Source: Pelagibacteraceae bacterium AG-430-P08
GTDB taxonomy: Bacteria > Pseudomonadota > Alphaproteobacteria > Pelagibacterales > Pelagibacteraceae
Length of the DNA stretch: 45,115 nucleotides
Direction: 5' to 3'
Assembly (NCBI GenBank): GCA_003212925.1
Contig: QCOL01000009.1
Location: 1-45,115 of the forward strand
The notes below the pieces were generated by a model, which was given only the letters and a program-made list of their open reading frames with translations, was not told the origin of the DNA and made no database searches. Shown in pieces: positions 23,187 to 33,289 of this stretch. The first letter of the stretch is position 1. Every line of letters begins with the position of its first letter. The position numbers and the translations under genes were made by a program.

Positions 23187-24608
23187 ATGTCTTATATGAG
23201 TAATTTCTTTGAAAAATCTGACGTATCTAGAAAAGAGGCTGAAAGTATTATTTCTGATACTTTGCAAAAATGTGATGATGGCGAATTGTATCTGGAAAAT
23301 TCAAAATCTGAGTCGATACTATTAGATGATAACAAAATTAAAAATTCTAGTTATAATTCAGATTTAGGATTTGGTTTTAGAGCTATATCTGATGAAGTGG
23401 TCGCTTATTCTCATTCTAATGAGATTTCTAAGAACTCTTTAAAACAATCTTCAGAAAATTTAAAGTCAACTTTAAAATCTGTCAAAGGTACTTACAATCA
23501 TGAAATTCCTAAATCAAATAAAAAGTATTATGACAATATTAATCCTATTGAGCAAAAATCTCTTAATGAAAAAATAAAAATATTGAACGATGTAAATGAT
23601 TATTTACGATCTAAAGGTGATAAGGTTAAACAAGTTACAGCTAATTTTTTGGGAGAGCAAAAGTCTGTAGAAATAATTAGATCTGGTGGAGAGACTTTGT
23701 CAGATGTCCGTCCTTTAGTAAGATTTAATGTGTCAGTTATGATGGAGAAAGATGGCAGAAAAGAAACAGGCGTATACGGTGTTGGTGGAAGACAATCTTA
23801 TGAATCATATTTAAAAGATGAAAATTGGAAAAGTGTTTGTGACGAAGCTTTAAGGATAGCATCAGTAAATTTAGAGAGTAAACCCGCGCCAGCAGGAGAG
23901 ATGAAGGTTGTACTCGGACCTGGGTGGCCAGCAATATTAATTCATGAGGCTGTTGGTCATGGTTTAGAAGGAGATTTCAATAGAAAGAAAACTTCAGCAT
24001 TTCATAATCTGATGGGCCAAAAAGTTGCAAGTGAAGGAGTTACAATTATTGACGACGGTACCATTGATAATAGAAGAGGCAGTCTTACAATTGACGACGA
24101 GGGAACACCAACAGAAAAAACTGTTTTAATTGAAAATGGAATTTTAAAAAATTTTATGCAAGACAGGCTCAATGCACGTTTGATGAAAACAAGATCTACT
24201 GGTAGCGGAAGAAGAGAAAACTATAGACATATAGTTCTACCAAGAATGAGAAATACGATGATGCTAAGCGGTAAGCAAACCCAAGAAGAAATGATTAAGG
24301 CAGTCGACAAGGGTATTTTTGCAGTAAGTTTTGGTGGTGGACAAGTTGATATTACATCTGGAAAATTTGTATTTAATTGCACTGAAGCTTATGAAATTGT
24401 TAATGGCAAAATTGGATCACCAATTAAGGGTGCAACATTAATTGGAGACGGTCCTTCAATTTTAAAAGAAGTTTCTATGGTAGGCAATGATATGATGATG
24501 GACCCTGGAATTGGAACATGTGGTAAAGCTGGACAGGGTGTCCCCGTAGGTGTAGCACAGCCATCAATATTAATTGATAAGATGACCGTAGGCGGCACGA
24601 AACTTTAA
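23187..24608 (+). CDS. tldD: TldD metalloprotease subunit
   Basis: The zinc motif HExxxH is clear as 'HEAVGHGLEGDF' with His253, Glu254 and His258. The downstream Cys ligand lies in 'GTCGKAGQGVPVGVAQP' near the C-terminus. At 473 residues the length is normal. TldD pairs with PmbA/TldE, encoded immediately downstream, to form a heterodimeric cytosolic protease that degrades unfolded peptides and matures some modified peptides (family knowledge). Another ATG three codons in (residue 4) is also possible, since a TTGAAA with a TATTTA 16 bases later lies directly before the first ATG, but the annotated start is kept. The gene is followed with no gap by pmbA. Confidence 0.95.
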   Translation: MSYMSNFFEKSDVSRKEAESIISDTLQKCDDGELYLENSKSESILLDDNKIKNSSYNSDLGFGFRAISDEVVAYSHSNEISKNSLKQSSENLKSTLKSVKGTYNHEIPKSNKKYYDNINPIEQKSLNEKIKILNDVNDYLRSKGDKVKQVTANFLGEQKSVEIIRSGGETLSDVRPLVRFNVSVMMEKDGRKETGVYGVGGRQSYESYLKDENWKSVCDEALRIASVNLESKPAPAGEMKVVLGPGWPAILIHEAVGHGLEGDFNRKKTSAFHNLMGQKVASEGVTIIDDGTIDNRRGSLTIDDEGTPTEKTVLIENGILKNFMQDRLNARLMKTRSTGSGRRENYRHIVLPRMRNTMMLSGKQTQEEMIKAVDKGIFAVSFGGGQVDITSGKFVFNCTEAYEIVNGKIGSPIKGATLIGDGPSILKEVSMVGNDMMMDPGIGTCGKAGQGVPVGVAQPSILIDKMTVGGTKL

Positions 24609-25925
24609 ATGGTTAAAGATCAAGAATTTTTAAAGAAAAAAGCATCATATTGTTTAGATTTAGCGAAGAAATTAGGTGCAACAGACTCAAGTGTGGTTGT
24701 AAAAAATTCAGTTTCTGAAACCGTTAATTTTAGAAATAAAAAATTGGATGAGGCTAACAGGTCAGATGATCTAGGCATAAGTATCATTACTTACGTTGGT
24801 AAAAAAAAATCATCAATATCTTCATCTAATTTACTCTCTGATAATTTGAATATTTTGATCGAAAAATGTGTAGAAACTACGAAAAATACTCCTGAGGATG
24901 AATTCAATTCTTTGCCGGACAAAGATTTATTGGCAAGAGAGGTTAAAGATTTAGATCTCTATGATGATAGCCATATAGCGAATGATCAAAAAATAGATTA
25001 TTTAAAAAAATTAGAGGCTGCTGCTTCAAACGACAAAAAAATTGTTAATACTGAGTCTAGTTTTACTCAAAATAAATCTAATTTTGTTTTGGCTAATAGC
25101 AAAGGTTTTTGTGATGGTTACAAAACATCTTCATTTACAGCATCAAGTGTAACAGTTGCAAAAGATGAAAAAAGCATGGAAAGAGATTACGAGTACTCTA
25201 GTAAATGTTTTCTTAAAGACCTAGATGATGCAGACGAGTTAGGCAATCTAGCTGCTAATCAAACTATTAGAAAATTAAGTCCAAAAAAAATTGGGAGTGA
25301 GAAAATTGCTATAATTTTTGATAAAAGAATAGCTAAAGGAATATTAAGTACTTTTGCAAGCGCTATTTCTTCATCAGCAATATCAAGAGGAACTTCTTTT
25401 TTAAAGGATAAAGTTAATCAAAAAATATTCTCAGATAAAATTAATGTATTTGACAAACCTGATATGCTTAAAGGATTAGGCTCAAGAAATTTTGATAGCG
25501 AAGGGGTAAAGACTGACACACTTAAATTAGTGGATCATGGAATTTTGAAGCATTATCTGATTGATACTTATAATGGAAAAAAATTAAATCTTAAATCTAA
25601 TGGAAGATGTGGAGGAACAAGTAATCTTTATTTTGAAAATGGAAATATTTGTTTTAAAGATTTACTGAAATTAAATTCAAAAAGTCTCTATATTATAGAA
25701 ACCATAGGACATGGAAGTAATATTGTGACCGGAGATTATTCAGTTGGAGCAACAGGGTTTTTAGTTGAAAATGGTGAGTTTAAATATCCAATAAATGAAA
25801 TTACCATAGCAGGTAATTTTAAAGATATGTTTCAAAATATCACTTTAGCAAATGACTTGGAGTTTAAATATGCAACTAACGCACCAACCATGTTAATAGA
25901 GGGAATGGTTGTTGCTGGTAAATGA
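24609..25925 (+). CDS. pmbA: TldE/PmbA, partner subunit of the TldD/E protease
   Basis: The 438-residue protein has the TldD/PmbA fold without the HExxxH motif, as expected for TldE. Recognisable blocks are 'KNSVSETVNFRNKKLDEAN' near the N-terminus (about 27-45), 'DNKxx' type strands, and the C-terminal 'YIIETIGHGSNIVTGDYS' (about 358-375) and 'GATGFLVENGEF' (about 377-388). It starts on the base after the tldD stop codon, so stoichiometric co-expression is expected. The stop codon overlaps the start of the next gene by four bases (ATGA). Confidence 0.95.
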   Translation: MVKDQEFLKKKASYCLDLAKKLGATDSSVVVKNSVSETVNFRNKKLDEANRSDDLGISIITYVGKKKSSISSSNLLSDNLNILIEKCVETTKNTPEDEFNSLPDKDLLAREVKDLDLYDDSHIANDQKIDYLKKLEAAASNDKKIVNTESSFTQNKSNFVLANSKGFCDGYKTSSFTASSVTVAKDEKSMERDYEYSSKCFLKDLDDADELGNLAANQTIRKLSPKKIGSEKIAIIFDKRIAKGILSTFASAISSSAISRGTSFLKDKVNQKIFSDKINVFDKPDMLKGLGSRNFDSEGVKTDTLKLVDHGILKHYLIDTYNGKKLNLKSNGRCGGTSNLYFENGNICFKDLLKLNSKSLYIIETIGHGSNIVTGDYSVGATGFLVENGEFKYPINEITIAGNFKDMFQNITLANDLEFKYATNAPTMLIEGMVVAGK

Positions 25926-26902
25926 GCGAATTTTGTATAATTGGTTCTGGTATATCTGGATCCACAATTGCAAATCTCCTAAATAAAAAATATTCAGTAA
26001 TTTTGTTCGACAAAGCAAGAGGTCCTGGGGGTCGAGCATCTTTTAAAAGAATAAAAGGCAAAACAGGTTTTGATCATGGTACTCAGTATATTTCACCAAA
26101 AACTAAGGAATTTAAAAAATTTACTAAAGATTTAATAAAAAAAAGAATTTTAAAAGTATGGAGAGGCAAACATGTTTTTCTTAATTCAAAAAAAAAAGAA
26201 GATAAAAAACATTTAAAAGTAATTGGTAAAAATGGAAACAATGATATTAGCAAACATTTGCTAAAGAAAATTAATTGCAACTATCATAGCGAATTAAAAA
26301 AAATCTATTATAAAAATAAACTCTGGTATTTGTTATTTGACGATGGAAAATTAAGATCCTTTAAAAACTTAATTTTGACTTGTCCTATTCCACAATTAAA
26401 AAAACTTTCTAAGAAATTTATTAATCATTCTTTTTTAAGAAAATCCATAAAAATGGATGCAAATATCACTACTATGATTGCAATAAAAAAAAGTAAGAAT
26501 TCAAATAGTAGCTATCTTTTTGAGGATCCAATTCTTGGTTGGGCAGGAAATGAAAACTCAAAAAAAAGATTTAAATCAAAATATGATTTATGGACTCTTC
26601 AAAGTACATTTGAATGGGCAAATAAAAAGATTAATAAAAACAAGAGTAATAAAAAAGAAAATTCACAAATTATGATCGATAAATTTTTTAAACTTTCAAA
26701 TATCAAAAAAACGAAAATTTATTATTCACTTAATCACGGCTGGCGATACTCTTCAAATTCAAGACCATTTAAAATTAAAAGTTATTGGGATCCTAGGAAA
26801 AGATTGGGTGTTTGTGCTGATTGGTTTGTCGGACCTAGATTAGAGTCTGGATGGATAAGCGCACATGATTTATTTAGAAAAATCTCAAGAGAAATTAATT
26901 AA
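25922..26902 (+). CDS. FAD-dependent NAD(P)-binding oxidoreductase (renalase/amine-oxidase-like)
   Basis: The N-terminus 'FCIIGSGISGSTIANLL' is a Rossmann FAD-binding GxGxxG motif (8-13), followed by 'FDKARGPGGRAS' (about 34-45), which is the renalase-like 'K..GPGGR.s.r' block. A 'FDHGTQYI' block is also typical. C-terminal 'LGVCADWFVGPRLESGW' (about 298-314) is the final FAD-contact block. The 326-residue length fits this family of flavoproteins, whose bacterial members include dihydro-nicotinamide oxidases. Substrate unknown. The start overlaps pmbA (ATGA), and the end overlaps the next convergent gene by eight bases. Confidence 0.85.
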   Translation: MSEFCIIGSGISGSTIANLLNKKYSVILFDKARGPGGRASFKRIKGKTGFDHGTQYISPKTKEFKKFTKDLIKKRILKVWRGKHVFLNSKKKEDKKHLKVIGKNGNNDISKHLLKKINCNYHSELKKIYYKNKLWYLLFDDGKLRSFKNLILTCPIPQLKKLSKKFINHSFLRKSIKMDANITTMIAIKKSKNSNSSYLFEDPILGWAGNENSKKRFKSKYDLWTLQSTFEWANKKINKNKSNKKENSQIMIDKFFKLSNIKKTKIYYSLNHGWRYSSNSRPFKIKSYWDPRKRLGVCADWFVGPRLESGWISAHDLFRKISREIN

Positions 26903-27575
26903 AATTCTTTAACTTATATTCCCAGTTACCCATTCTTGAATAGGATACTTTTAATATCATTAAATTTTTACGATCATACCAAATGTCAAAATTTAATCTT
27001 TTATCTTTCGGTATACTCATGTCTTTAGACTTCAGTGTAAAATGATCAACGTCATAAACTTTTCCATAAAGATCTATTTTTTCTTTACCTAAAAAGGTTA
27101 CCACTTGATCCTTAATACTCCCTGAAATTGGACTTATTTGAGAACCTGTTTGTAAAATTTTGTGATTCCACCAATTTCCAATCACGTTATCAGCTGAGGC
27201 TTCCCCACTATATGAAGAGCCTTTGATATCAAACTTTTTATTTTTTTGATTAAATGTTAAGTTAACGAACTTTTTTTTGTCGTTTTGCAAAGTTTTAGAA
27301 TTATAAGAAACTAGTTGATCTTTGAAATATTTTTCTTCACTATAACCCTCAACTTGGAAAACAGTTGCTCCCAAAAGTTTAACCGCAAATTTAATTTGAT
27401 TAGTAACAATAGTTTCTGATCCATTTCTATTAAAAAAATAATGATTATAGCCAATAAGCTCACCATTTCGAAAAATCTCCATCTCAATTTTGTTGTATTT
27501 AATGTAATGTCCAATATGAGCGATTGAATTTGTTGGATAAATAAAAAGAAATAAAATGACTATAATTTTTTTCAT
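26895..27575 (-). CDS. Exported DUF6134-like beta-rich protein
   Basis: A signal peptide (about residues 1-19, 'MKKIIVILFLFIYPTNSIA') leads into about 205 residues of predicted beta structure. The mature part opens with 'KIEMEIFRNGELIGYNHY', the block that marks DUF6134 proteins ('eveV.r.Ge.IG.h...'), and continues with 'IGNWWNHKIL' and 'DIWYDRKNLMILKVSY'. Function unknown; an outer-membrane or periplasmic lipocalin-like or AsmA-like role has not been shown. It is divergent from the YczE-like gene across 50 bases, which is room for little more than core promoter elements. Confidence 0.75.
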   Translation of the reverse strand: MKKIIVILFLFIYPTNSIAHIGHYIKYNKIEMEIFRNGELIGYNHYFFNRNGSETIVTNQIKFAVKLLGATVFQVEGYSEEKYFKDQLVSYNSKTLQNDKKKFVNLTFNQKNKKFDIKGSSYSGEASADNVIGNWWNHKILQTGSQISPISGSIKDQVVTFLGKEKIDLYGKVYDVDHFTLKSKDMSIPKDKRLNFDIWYDRKNLMILKVSYSRMGNWEYKLKNFN

Positions 27576-27625
27576 TTAACAACTAGTTTAATAGACTTTA
27601 TTAACAATAGAAATAATTTATTAAA

Positions 27626-28273
27626 ATGTTTTTAAAAATTAAGAAAATACCAAGGGTAAATTGGAGCTCAGATAAGCCTTATAACTTTAAACCAAAATTC
27701 TCTACTTTCTTTTTTTTATGTTTTGGCTTGATGTTATTTGGTCTTGGAGAAGGTCTATTAATTGTATCTTTTACTGGTGCTTCTCCATGGAGTGTTTTAG
27801 CTCAAGGTATCTCTTTAAATGTTAACTTGAGTATAGGAACAATAACATTTTTGATTAGTGTTGCAGTTTTAATTTTGTGGATACCGCTTGGTCAAAAACC
27901 AGGGATGGGAACAATACTTAATGCAATCATTATTGCATTGATGATTGATCTTTGTATAAAATTTGTTCCTACCCCATCTAATTACTTTTATCAATTAATT
28001 CTGGCAATAATTTCAGTAATAACCGTCGGGATTGGTGGAGGTATTTATTTAGTATCTAATCTTGGAGCTGGACCAAGAGATGGTTTGATGATTGGTCTCC
28101 AAAAAAAAACAAATTTACCAGTTGCTGCCGTAAGAGCATTTTTAGAGATCTCTGTTGTTAGTATTGGATGGTACTTAGGTGGAACTGTGGGTGTGGGAAC
28201 TTTATTATTTGCTTTTGGGATCGGTCCTTGTGTTGCCTTAGGCCTTTATTTAGTTGATAAAATTTTCGATTAG
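27626..28273 (+). CDS. YczE/YitT-like integral membrane protein
   Basis: The 215 residues form five or six membrane helices, starting at about residue 28. Family marks are 'GLGEGLLIVSFTGASPWSVL' (about 41-60) and 'LVSNLGAGPRDGLMIGL' (about 142-158), the repeated 'lGa.P.d.l..gl' motif of the YczE/YyaS/YitT group. The group has no proven general function, although some members influence peptide or surfactin export. The product probably sits in the inner membrane. The 3' end overlaps typA by four bases on the other strand. Confidence 0.85.
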   Translation: MFLKIKKIPRVNWSSDKPYNFKPKFSTFFFLCFGLMLFGLGEGLLIVSFTGASPWSVLAQGISLNVNLSIGTITFLISVAVLILWIPLGQKPGMGTILNAIIIALMIDLCIKFVPTPSNYFYQLILAIISVITVGIGGGIYLVSNLGAGPRDGLMIGLQKKTNLPVAAVRAFLEISVVSIGWYLGGTVGVGTLLFAFGIGPCVALGLYLVDKIFD

Positions 28274-30096
28274 GCTGCAGCGCCTGATTTTTCACTTCTC
28301 TTTCTTTCGTGCGGATCGAGAATGGCTTTTCTCAATCTACAAGAGTCTGGAGTGATTTCTAAAGCCTCATCAGTATTTAACATGCTTAATTGTTCTGCGA
28401 TGGACATTTTTCTTACTGGTGTTAAAACGACATTTTCATCTGTACCTTGTGTTCTCATATTAGTTAATTTTTTGCCCTTCATAACATTAATAATCATATC
28501 TCCTGGTTTAGGAGATAATCCCACAATCATACCTGGATAAACAGGATCATTATGAGTTACAAACATCTCTCCTCTAGCCTGTAAATTAAATATTGCAAAT
28601 GCAACTGCTTTTCCTTGTTCCATCGAAATAAGCGCACCATTTCTTCTACCTTCCATTTCACCCTCAAATGGTCCATACGCATGAAAAATTCTGTTAATTA
28701 CACCATTACCTTTTGTAAGTGTTAGAAACCGACTTGTGTATCCCATTAAACCTCTTGTTGGTGCATGAAAGATTAATCTTTTTTTATTTTTACCAGTATC
28801 TTTTAATTCTATTAATTTGCCTTTCCTTTTATTCATGGAGTCAATAATCTTTGATGAATGTTCCTCATCAAGATCCATAGTTATTTCTTCTATTGGCTCA
28901 AGTTTGTTACCATTTTCATCTTTTTTATAGAGAACTTTTGGGGGACTAACAGTCATTTCAAAACCTTCTCTTCTCATTTGAGTAAGTAAAATTTCTAACA
29001 TTAATTCACCTCGACCACTTACAACAAAAGAATCGTTACCTTCATTTTCTGTAAAAGTAATTCCAACATTATTCTGTGCTTCTTGAAGCAACCTATCTCT
29101 TATTTGAGTACTTGTAAGTTTTTTACCCTCAGTTCCTGCAAGAGGAGATGTGTTTACAGTAATGGTAATAGACATTGTTGGTGGATCGATTGGAGTAGCT
29201 TTAATTGGATCATTTACCTCAAGATTACAAATTGTGTCCGCAACATTTGCTTTTTCTAAACCAGCGACAACTACAATATCACCCGCCTCACCGATTTCGA
29301 TTGGTACTTTTTTTGTGCCCTCATATCTAAAAATTTTAGTAAGTCTTCCTTCATCCACTTTTTCACCCTTAAGATTTATTGCTTTGATCGATTGATTAGC
29401 TTTTGCGGTTCCTTGAGCAATTCTTCCGACTAAGCTTCTACCTAAGAAATTGTCTGCATAAAGAAGAGTAGACAGCATTGCAAAAGGTTTTGTTTTATCA
29501 AGTTCAGCAGGTTTTACATGATCAATAATTTGATCTAATAAAGGATTTAAATTTTCCCTTGAACCATCAATTTCTTTATCAGCCCAACCAGATCTTCCAC
29601 TTGCATATAAAACTGGAAAGTCTAGTTGATCTTCATTTGCATCTAAACTTACAAATAAATCAAAAGTCTCATCTAAAACTTCATTAGCTCTTTGATCTGA
29701 TTTGTCCAATTTATTGATTACAACAATCGGTTTTAAGCCTTGTTTTAGAGCTTTAGATAAAACGAATTTTGTTTGAGGCATAACTCCTTCAGCAGAATCT
29801 ATTAAAAGTAATGCGCCATCTGCCATACTTAAAACTCTTTCAACTTCTGCTGCGAAATCTCGGTGACCTGGTGTATCAATAATATTTATTCTTGAATCTT
29901 TCCAATTAATAGATGCAGGTTTTGCTAAAATTGTTATTCCTCTTTCTTTCTCAAGTTCACCGGAATCCATTAATCTTTCATCAACAACTTCGTTTTCCCT
30001 AAACGAACCGCTCTGCTTCATTAGGTTATCAATTAAGGTAGTTTTTCCGTGATCAACGTGTGCGATTATGGTGATGTTTCTAATATCTTTGCTCAT
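28270..30096 (-). CDS. typA: Translational GTPase TypA/BipA
   Basis: The 608-residue protein has a G domain with G1 'AHVDHGKTTL', G3 'DTPGHRDF' and G4 'NKLDKSD', then EF-G-like domains II, III and V, and a TypA-specific C-terminal domain with 'GPFEGEMEGRRNGALISMEQ' (about 466-485) and 'MSIAEQL'. Ribosome binding under stress, including low temperature, is the known family role, and TypA assists large-subunit maturation. There is no trace of EF-G domain IV. It is the gene downstream of the 38-codon ORF and a small hairpin, so it probably has its own promoter: TATAAG lies about 14 bases upstream of the ATG. Confidence 0.97.
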   Translation of the reverse strand: MSKDIRNITIIAHVDHGKTTLIDNLMKQSGSFRENEVVDERLMDSGELEKERGITILAKPASINWKDSRINIIDTPGHRDFAAEVERVLSMADGALLLIDSAEGVMPQTKFVLSKALKQGLKPIVVINKLDKSDQRANEVLDETFDLFVSLDANEDQLDFPVLYASGRSGWADKEIDGSRENLNPLLDQIIDHVKPAELDKTKPFAMLSTLLYADNFLGRSLVGRIAQGTAKANQSIKAINLKGEKVDEGRLTKIFRYEGTKKVPIEIGEAGDIVVVAGLEKANVADTICNLEVNDPIKATPIDPPTMSITITVNTSPLAGTEGKKLTSTQIRDRLLQEAQNNVGITFTENEGNDSFVVSGRGELMLEILLTQMRREGFEMTVSPPKVLYKKDENGNKLEPIEEITMDLDEEHSSKIIDSMNKRKGKLIELKDTGKNKKRLIFHAPTRGLMGYTSRFLTLTKGNGVINRIFHAYGPFEGEMEGRRNGALISMEQGKAVAFAIFNLQARGEMFVTHNDPVYPGMIVGLSPKPGDMIINVMKGKKLTNMRTQGTDENVVLTPVRKMSIAEQLSMLNTDEALEITPDSCRLRKAILDPHERKRSEKSGAAA

Positions 30097-30139
30097 AAAT
30101 CCTGGCTCTTATACCTTAAAAATTTTTTTTGAAAACTTT

Positions 30140-30160
30140 AAAAAAACCAATAAATATTGG
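30140..30160 (-). terminator. Candidate terminator between the 38-codon ORF and typA
   Basis: On the minus strand a six-base AT-rich stem (30160-30155 CCAATA with 30152-30147 TATTGG) and a two-base loop are followed by seven T (30146-30140). The stem is weak but the U-tract is good. It would end transcription of the small basic ORF before typA. Confidence 0.45.
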
Positions 30161-30181
30161 GATTTTGATCAAAAAATGTCG

Positions 30182-30298
30182 TTATTTTGTTTTTTTTGCC
30201 TTTTCTCTTTTTAATCTTCTTTTTTCTTTCAGAGTAAATTTTGGTTTTTTATTAAGACTTGAGTCCTTGAACGATTTTCCACTGTATCTTTTTGACAT
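30182..30298 (-). CDS. Candidate 38-residue very basic small protein
   Basis: An ATG at 30298 opens a 38-codon frame ending in TAA at 30182. It encodes 'MSKRYSGKSF' and then a lysine/arginine-rich chain ending 'KEKRRLKREKAKKTK'. About half of the residues are Lys or Arg, so the peptide could bind nucleic acid or the ribosome. I do not recognise it. It lies between the groEL terminator and typA, followed by its own hairpin-T-run. The opposite strand also has an open frame here, but that one is Phe/Leu-rich, as expected for the antisense of a lysine-rich gene. There is no strong Shine-Dalgarno, and there is no conservation test available to me, so the call is tentative. Confidence 0.5.
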   Translation of the reverse strand: MSKRYSGKSFKDSSLNKKPKFTLKEKRRLKREKAKKTK

Positions 30299-30318
30299 TA
30301 AATTATTCTAATATTTCC

Positions 30319-30347
30319 AAAAAAAAGGCCATCAAAAGATGGCCTTT
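30319..30347 (-). terminator. Strong rho-independent terminator of groESL
   Basis: On the minus strand AAAGGCCATC (30347-30338) pairs perfectly with GATGGCCTTT (30333-30324) around a TTTT loop, and the T-run continues through 30319. It begins 25 bases after the groEL stop codon. The ten-base GC-containing stem makes it the clearest terminator in the window. Confidence 0.93.
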
Positions 30348-30371
30348 AAATTCTTTAAATTTAAGATTGGG

Positions 30372-32051
<1,680 letters not shown>

Positions 32052-32056
32052 TTAAA

Positions 32057-32347
32057 TTACTTACTTGAAATACCCATAATGTCTGATTCTTTCATTATGC
32101 TGTATTCTTTGCCATCAATTTTGACTTCAGTTCCTGACCATTTGCCAAATAAAACTTTATCTCCAACTTTCACATCCATTGGTATGGTTTTACCGTCTTC
32201 TGTTTTAGCACCACCACCAACTGCTACTACTTTACCTTCTTGAGGTTTTTCCTGTGCTGTATCTGGTATAATTATTCCTCCAGCGGTTTTTTCGCTGCTA
32301 TCTAAAACTTCTATTAAAACTCTATCGTGTAACGGTCTAAATTTCAT
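32057..32347 (-). CDS. groES: Co-chaperonin GroES
   Basis: The 96-residue product has '[13 protein letters not shown]', the mobile loop '[20 protein letters not shown]' (about 17-36), '[10 protein letters not shown]' and '[20 protein letters not shown]' (about 62-81), all standard for GroES. It caps the GroEL ring. The gene precedes groEL in one operon and is divergent from the HAD hydrolase gene. The upstream region holds a sigma-32-type promoter and AAGGAG eight bases before the ATG. Confidence 0.99.
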   Translation of the reverse strand: MKFRPLHDRVLIEVLDSSEKTAGGIIIPDTAQEKPQEGKVVAVGGGAKTEDGKTIPMDVKVGDKVLFGKWSGTEVKIDGKEYSIMKESDIMGISSK

Positions 32348-32373
32348 AAATTCTCCTTATTAATATGATCTTC

Positions 32374-32401
32374 ATATAGAGATTGACCTTACTATTTCAA
32401 G
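32374..32401 (-). promoter_or_regulatory. Heat-shock (sigma-32/RpoH-type) promoter of groESL
   Basis: On the minus strand CTTGAAA (32401-32395) is followed after 13 bases by CTCTATAT (32381-32374). The second element also fits the alphaproteobacterial RpoH consensus CYTATnTG, because CTATATGA is present. The predicted start is about 20 bases before groES. No CIRCE inverted repeat is present, so HrcA control is not indicated. Confidence 0.75.
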
Positions 32402-32470
32402 ATATAGTTAAAAATTAGTTAGTTAAAAAATAAAGGAATTTGAGGGTTTTATGGTTTATAGATAAATTTG

Positions 32471-33289
32471 ATGACTAAAAATTTAGATAAAGAGGGTTTA
32501 AGTTCTATAGCAGACAATTATCAACTATTTTATGTTGACTTATGGGGAGTGGTTCATAACGGGGTTACTCTACACCTTGAGGCAATAAAAGCTCTTAAAG
32601 AAATCAATAAAAAAAGAAAGGACTATATTTTGCTTACGAATGCTCCTAGACCTAATCATGCAGTTAAATCTTTTTTAGAGAGGCTAGGCATGGAAAAAGA
32701 GATTAGAGACCATGTTTTTACCTCTGGTGAGGCAGCACTCATTTATTTGAAGAAGAATTTAATTAATAAAACTTTTTTTCACGTGGGCCCCCCAAGAGAT
32801 TTTGATTTATTCAAAGATTTTGAAAAGATGAAATTAAATAATATAGATAAATCTGATTATATTTTGTGCACAGGATTATTTGATGATCATGATGAAGATT
32901 TAAAATATTATAAAAATTTGTTCGAAAAAAATATTAAAAAAAAAATGATTTGCACAAATCCAGACCTAATCGTTGATAGAGGAAACACTAGAGAATTTTG
33001 TGCTGGTTCTGTTGCAATGGTTTTTGAAAAAATGGGTGGAGAAGTTGTTTACTTTGGAAAACCTTATCCTGAGGTTTACAATCAATCTACGGATAATAAG
33101 AATAAAAAGATTCTCTCTATAGGTGATAATTTAAATACTGATATAAAAGGAGCAAACCTTTTAAATTATGACTCTTTAATAATTTCAAATGGAATTCACA
33201 AGGATGAAATTAAAGAAAAAGGAATTGAAAAAGTTGCAAAATCTTACGAAGCAATTTGTAATTATATTCAATCAGAGCTGAAATGGTAA
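32471..33289 (+). CDS. HAD-superfamily hydrolase, subfamily IIA (TIGR01459-like)
   Basis: Motif I is 'FYVDLWGVVHNG', a HAD-type D-x-(W/G)-GV(V/L) signature, with motif II 'LLTNAPRP' and motif IV 'SIGDNLNTDIKGANLL' (the DN..TD metal site). This is the HAD-IIA C2-cap type, and the 272-residue size fits the alphaproteobacterial family linked to ribF-ileS-lspA. The substrate is unknown; probable phosphatase. I chose the ATG at 32471; a TTG one codon earlier is in frame. The last seven bases overlap ribF. Confidence 0.88.
   Translation: MTKNLDKEGLSSIADNYQLFYVDLWGVVHNGVTLHLEAIKALKEINKKRKDYILLTNAPRPNHAVKSFLERLGMEKEIRDHVFTSGEAALIYLKKNLINKTFFHVGPPRDFDLFKDFEKMKLNNIDKSDYILCTGLFDDHDEDLKYYKNLFEKNIKKKMICTNPDLIVDRGNTREFCAGSVAMVFEKMGGEVVYFGKPYPEVYNQSTDNKNKKILSIGDNLNTDIKGANLLNYDSLIISNGIHKDEIKEKGIEKVAKSYEAICNYIQSELKW

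Noticed and set aside
24389-24598. Minus-strand frame within tldD
   Set aside because: Antisense to the conserved C-terminal part of TldD; no supporting motif.
30129-30311. 60-residue Phe/Leu-rich frame on the plus strand in the groEL-typA gap
   Set aside because: It is antisense to the basic 38-codon frame, runs through both candidate terminators and has the Phe/Leu composition typical of antisense to lysine-rich DNA.
32348-32470. CIRCE element expected upstream of groES
   Set aside because: No TTAGCACTC-N9-GAGTGCTAA inverted repeat is present; a sigma-32 type promoter explains the region better.
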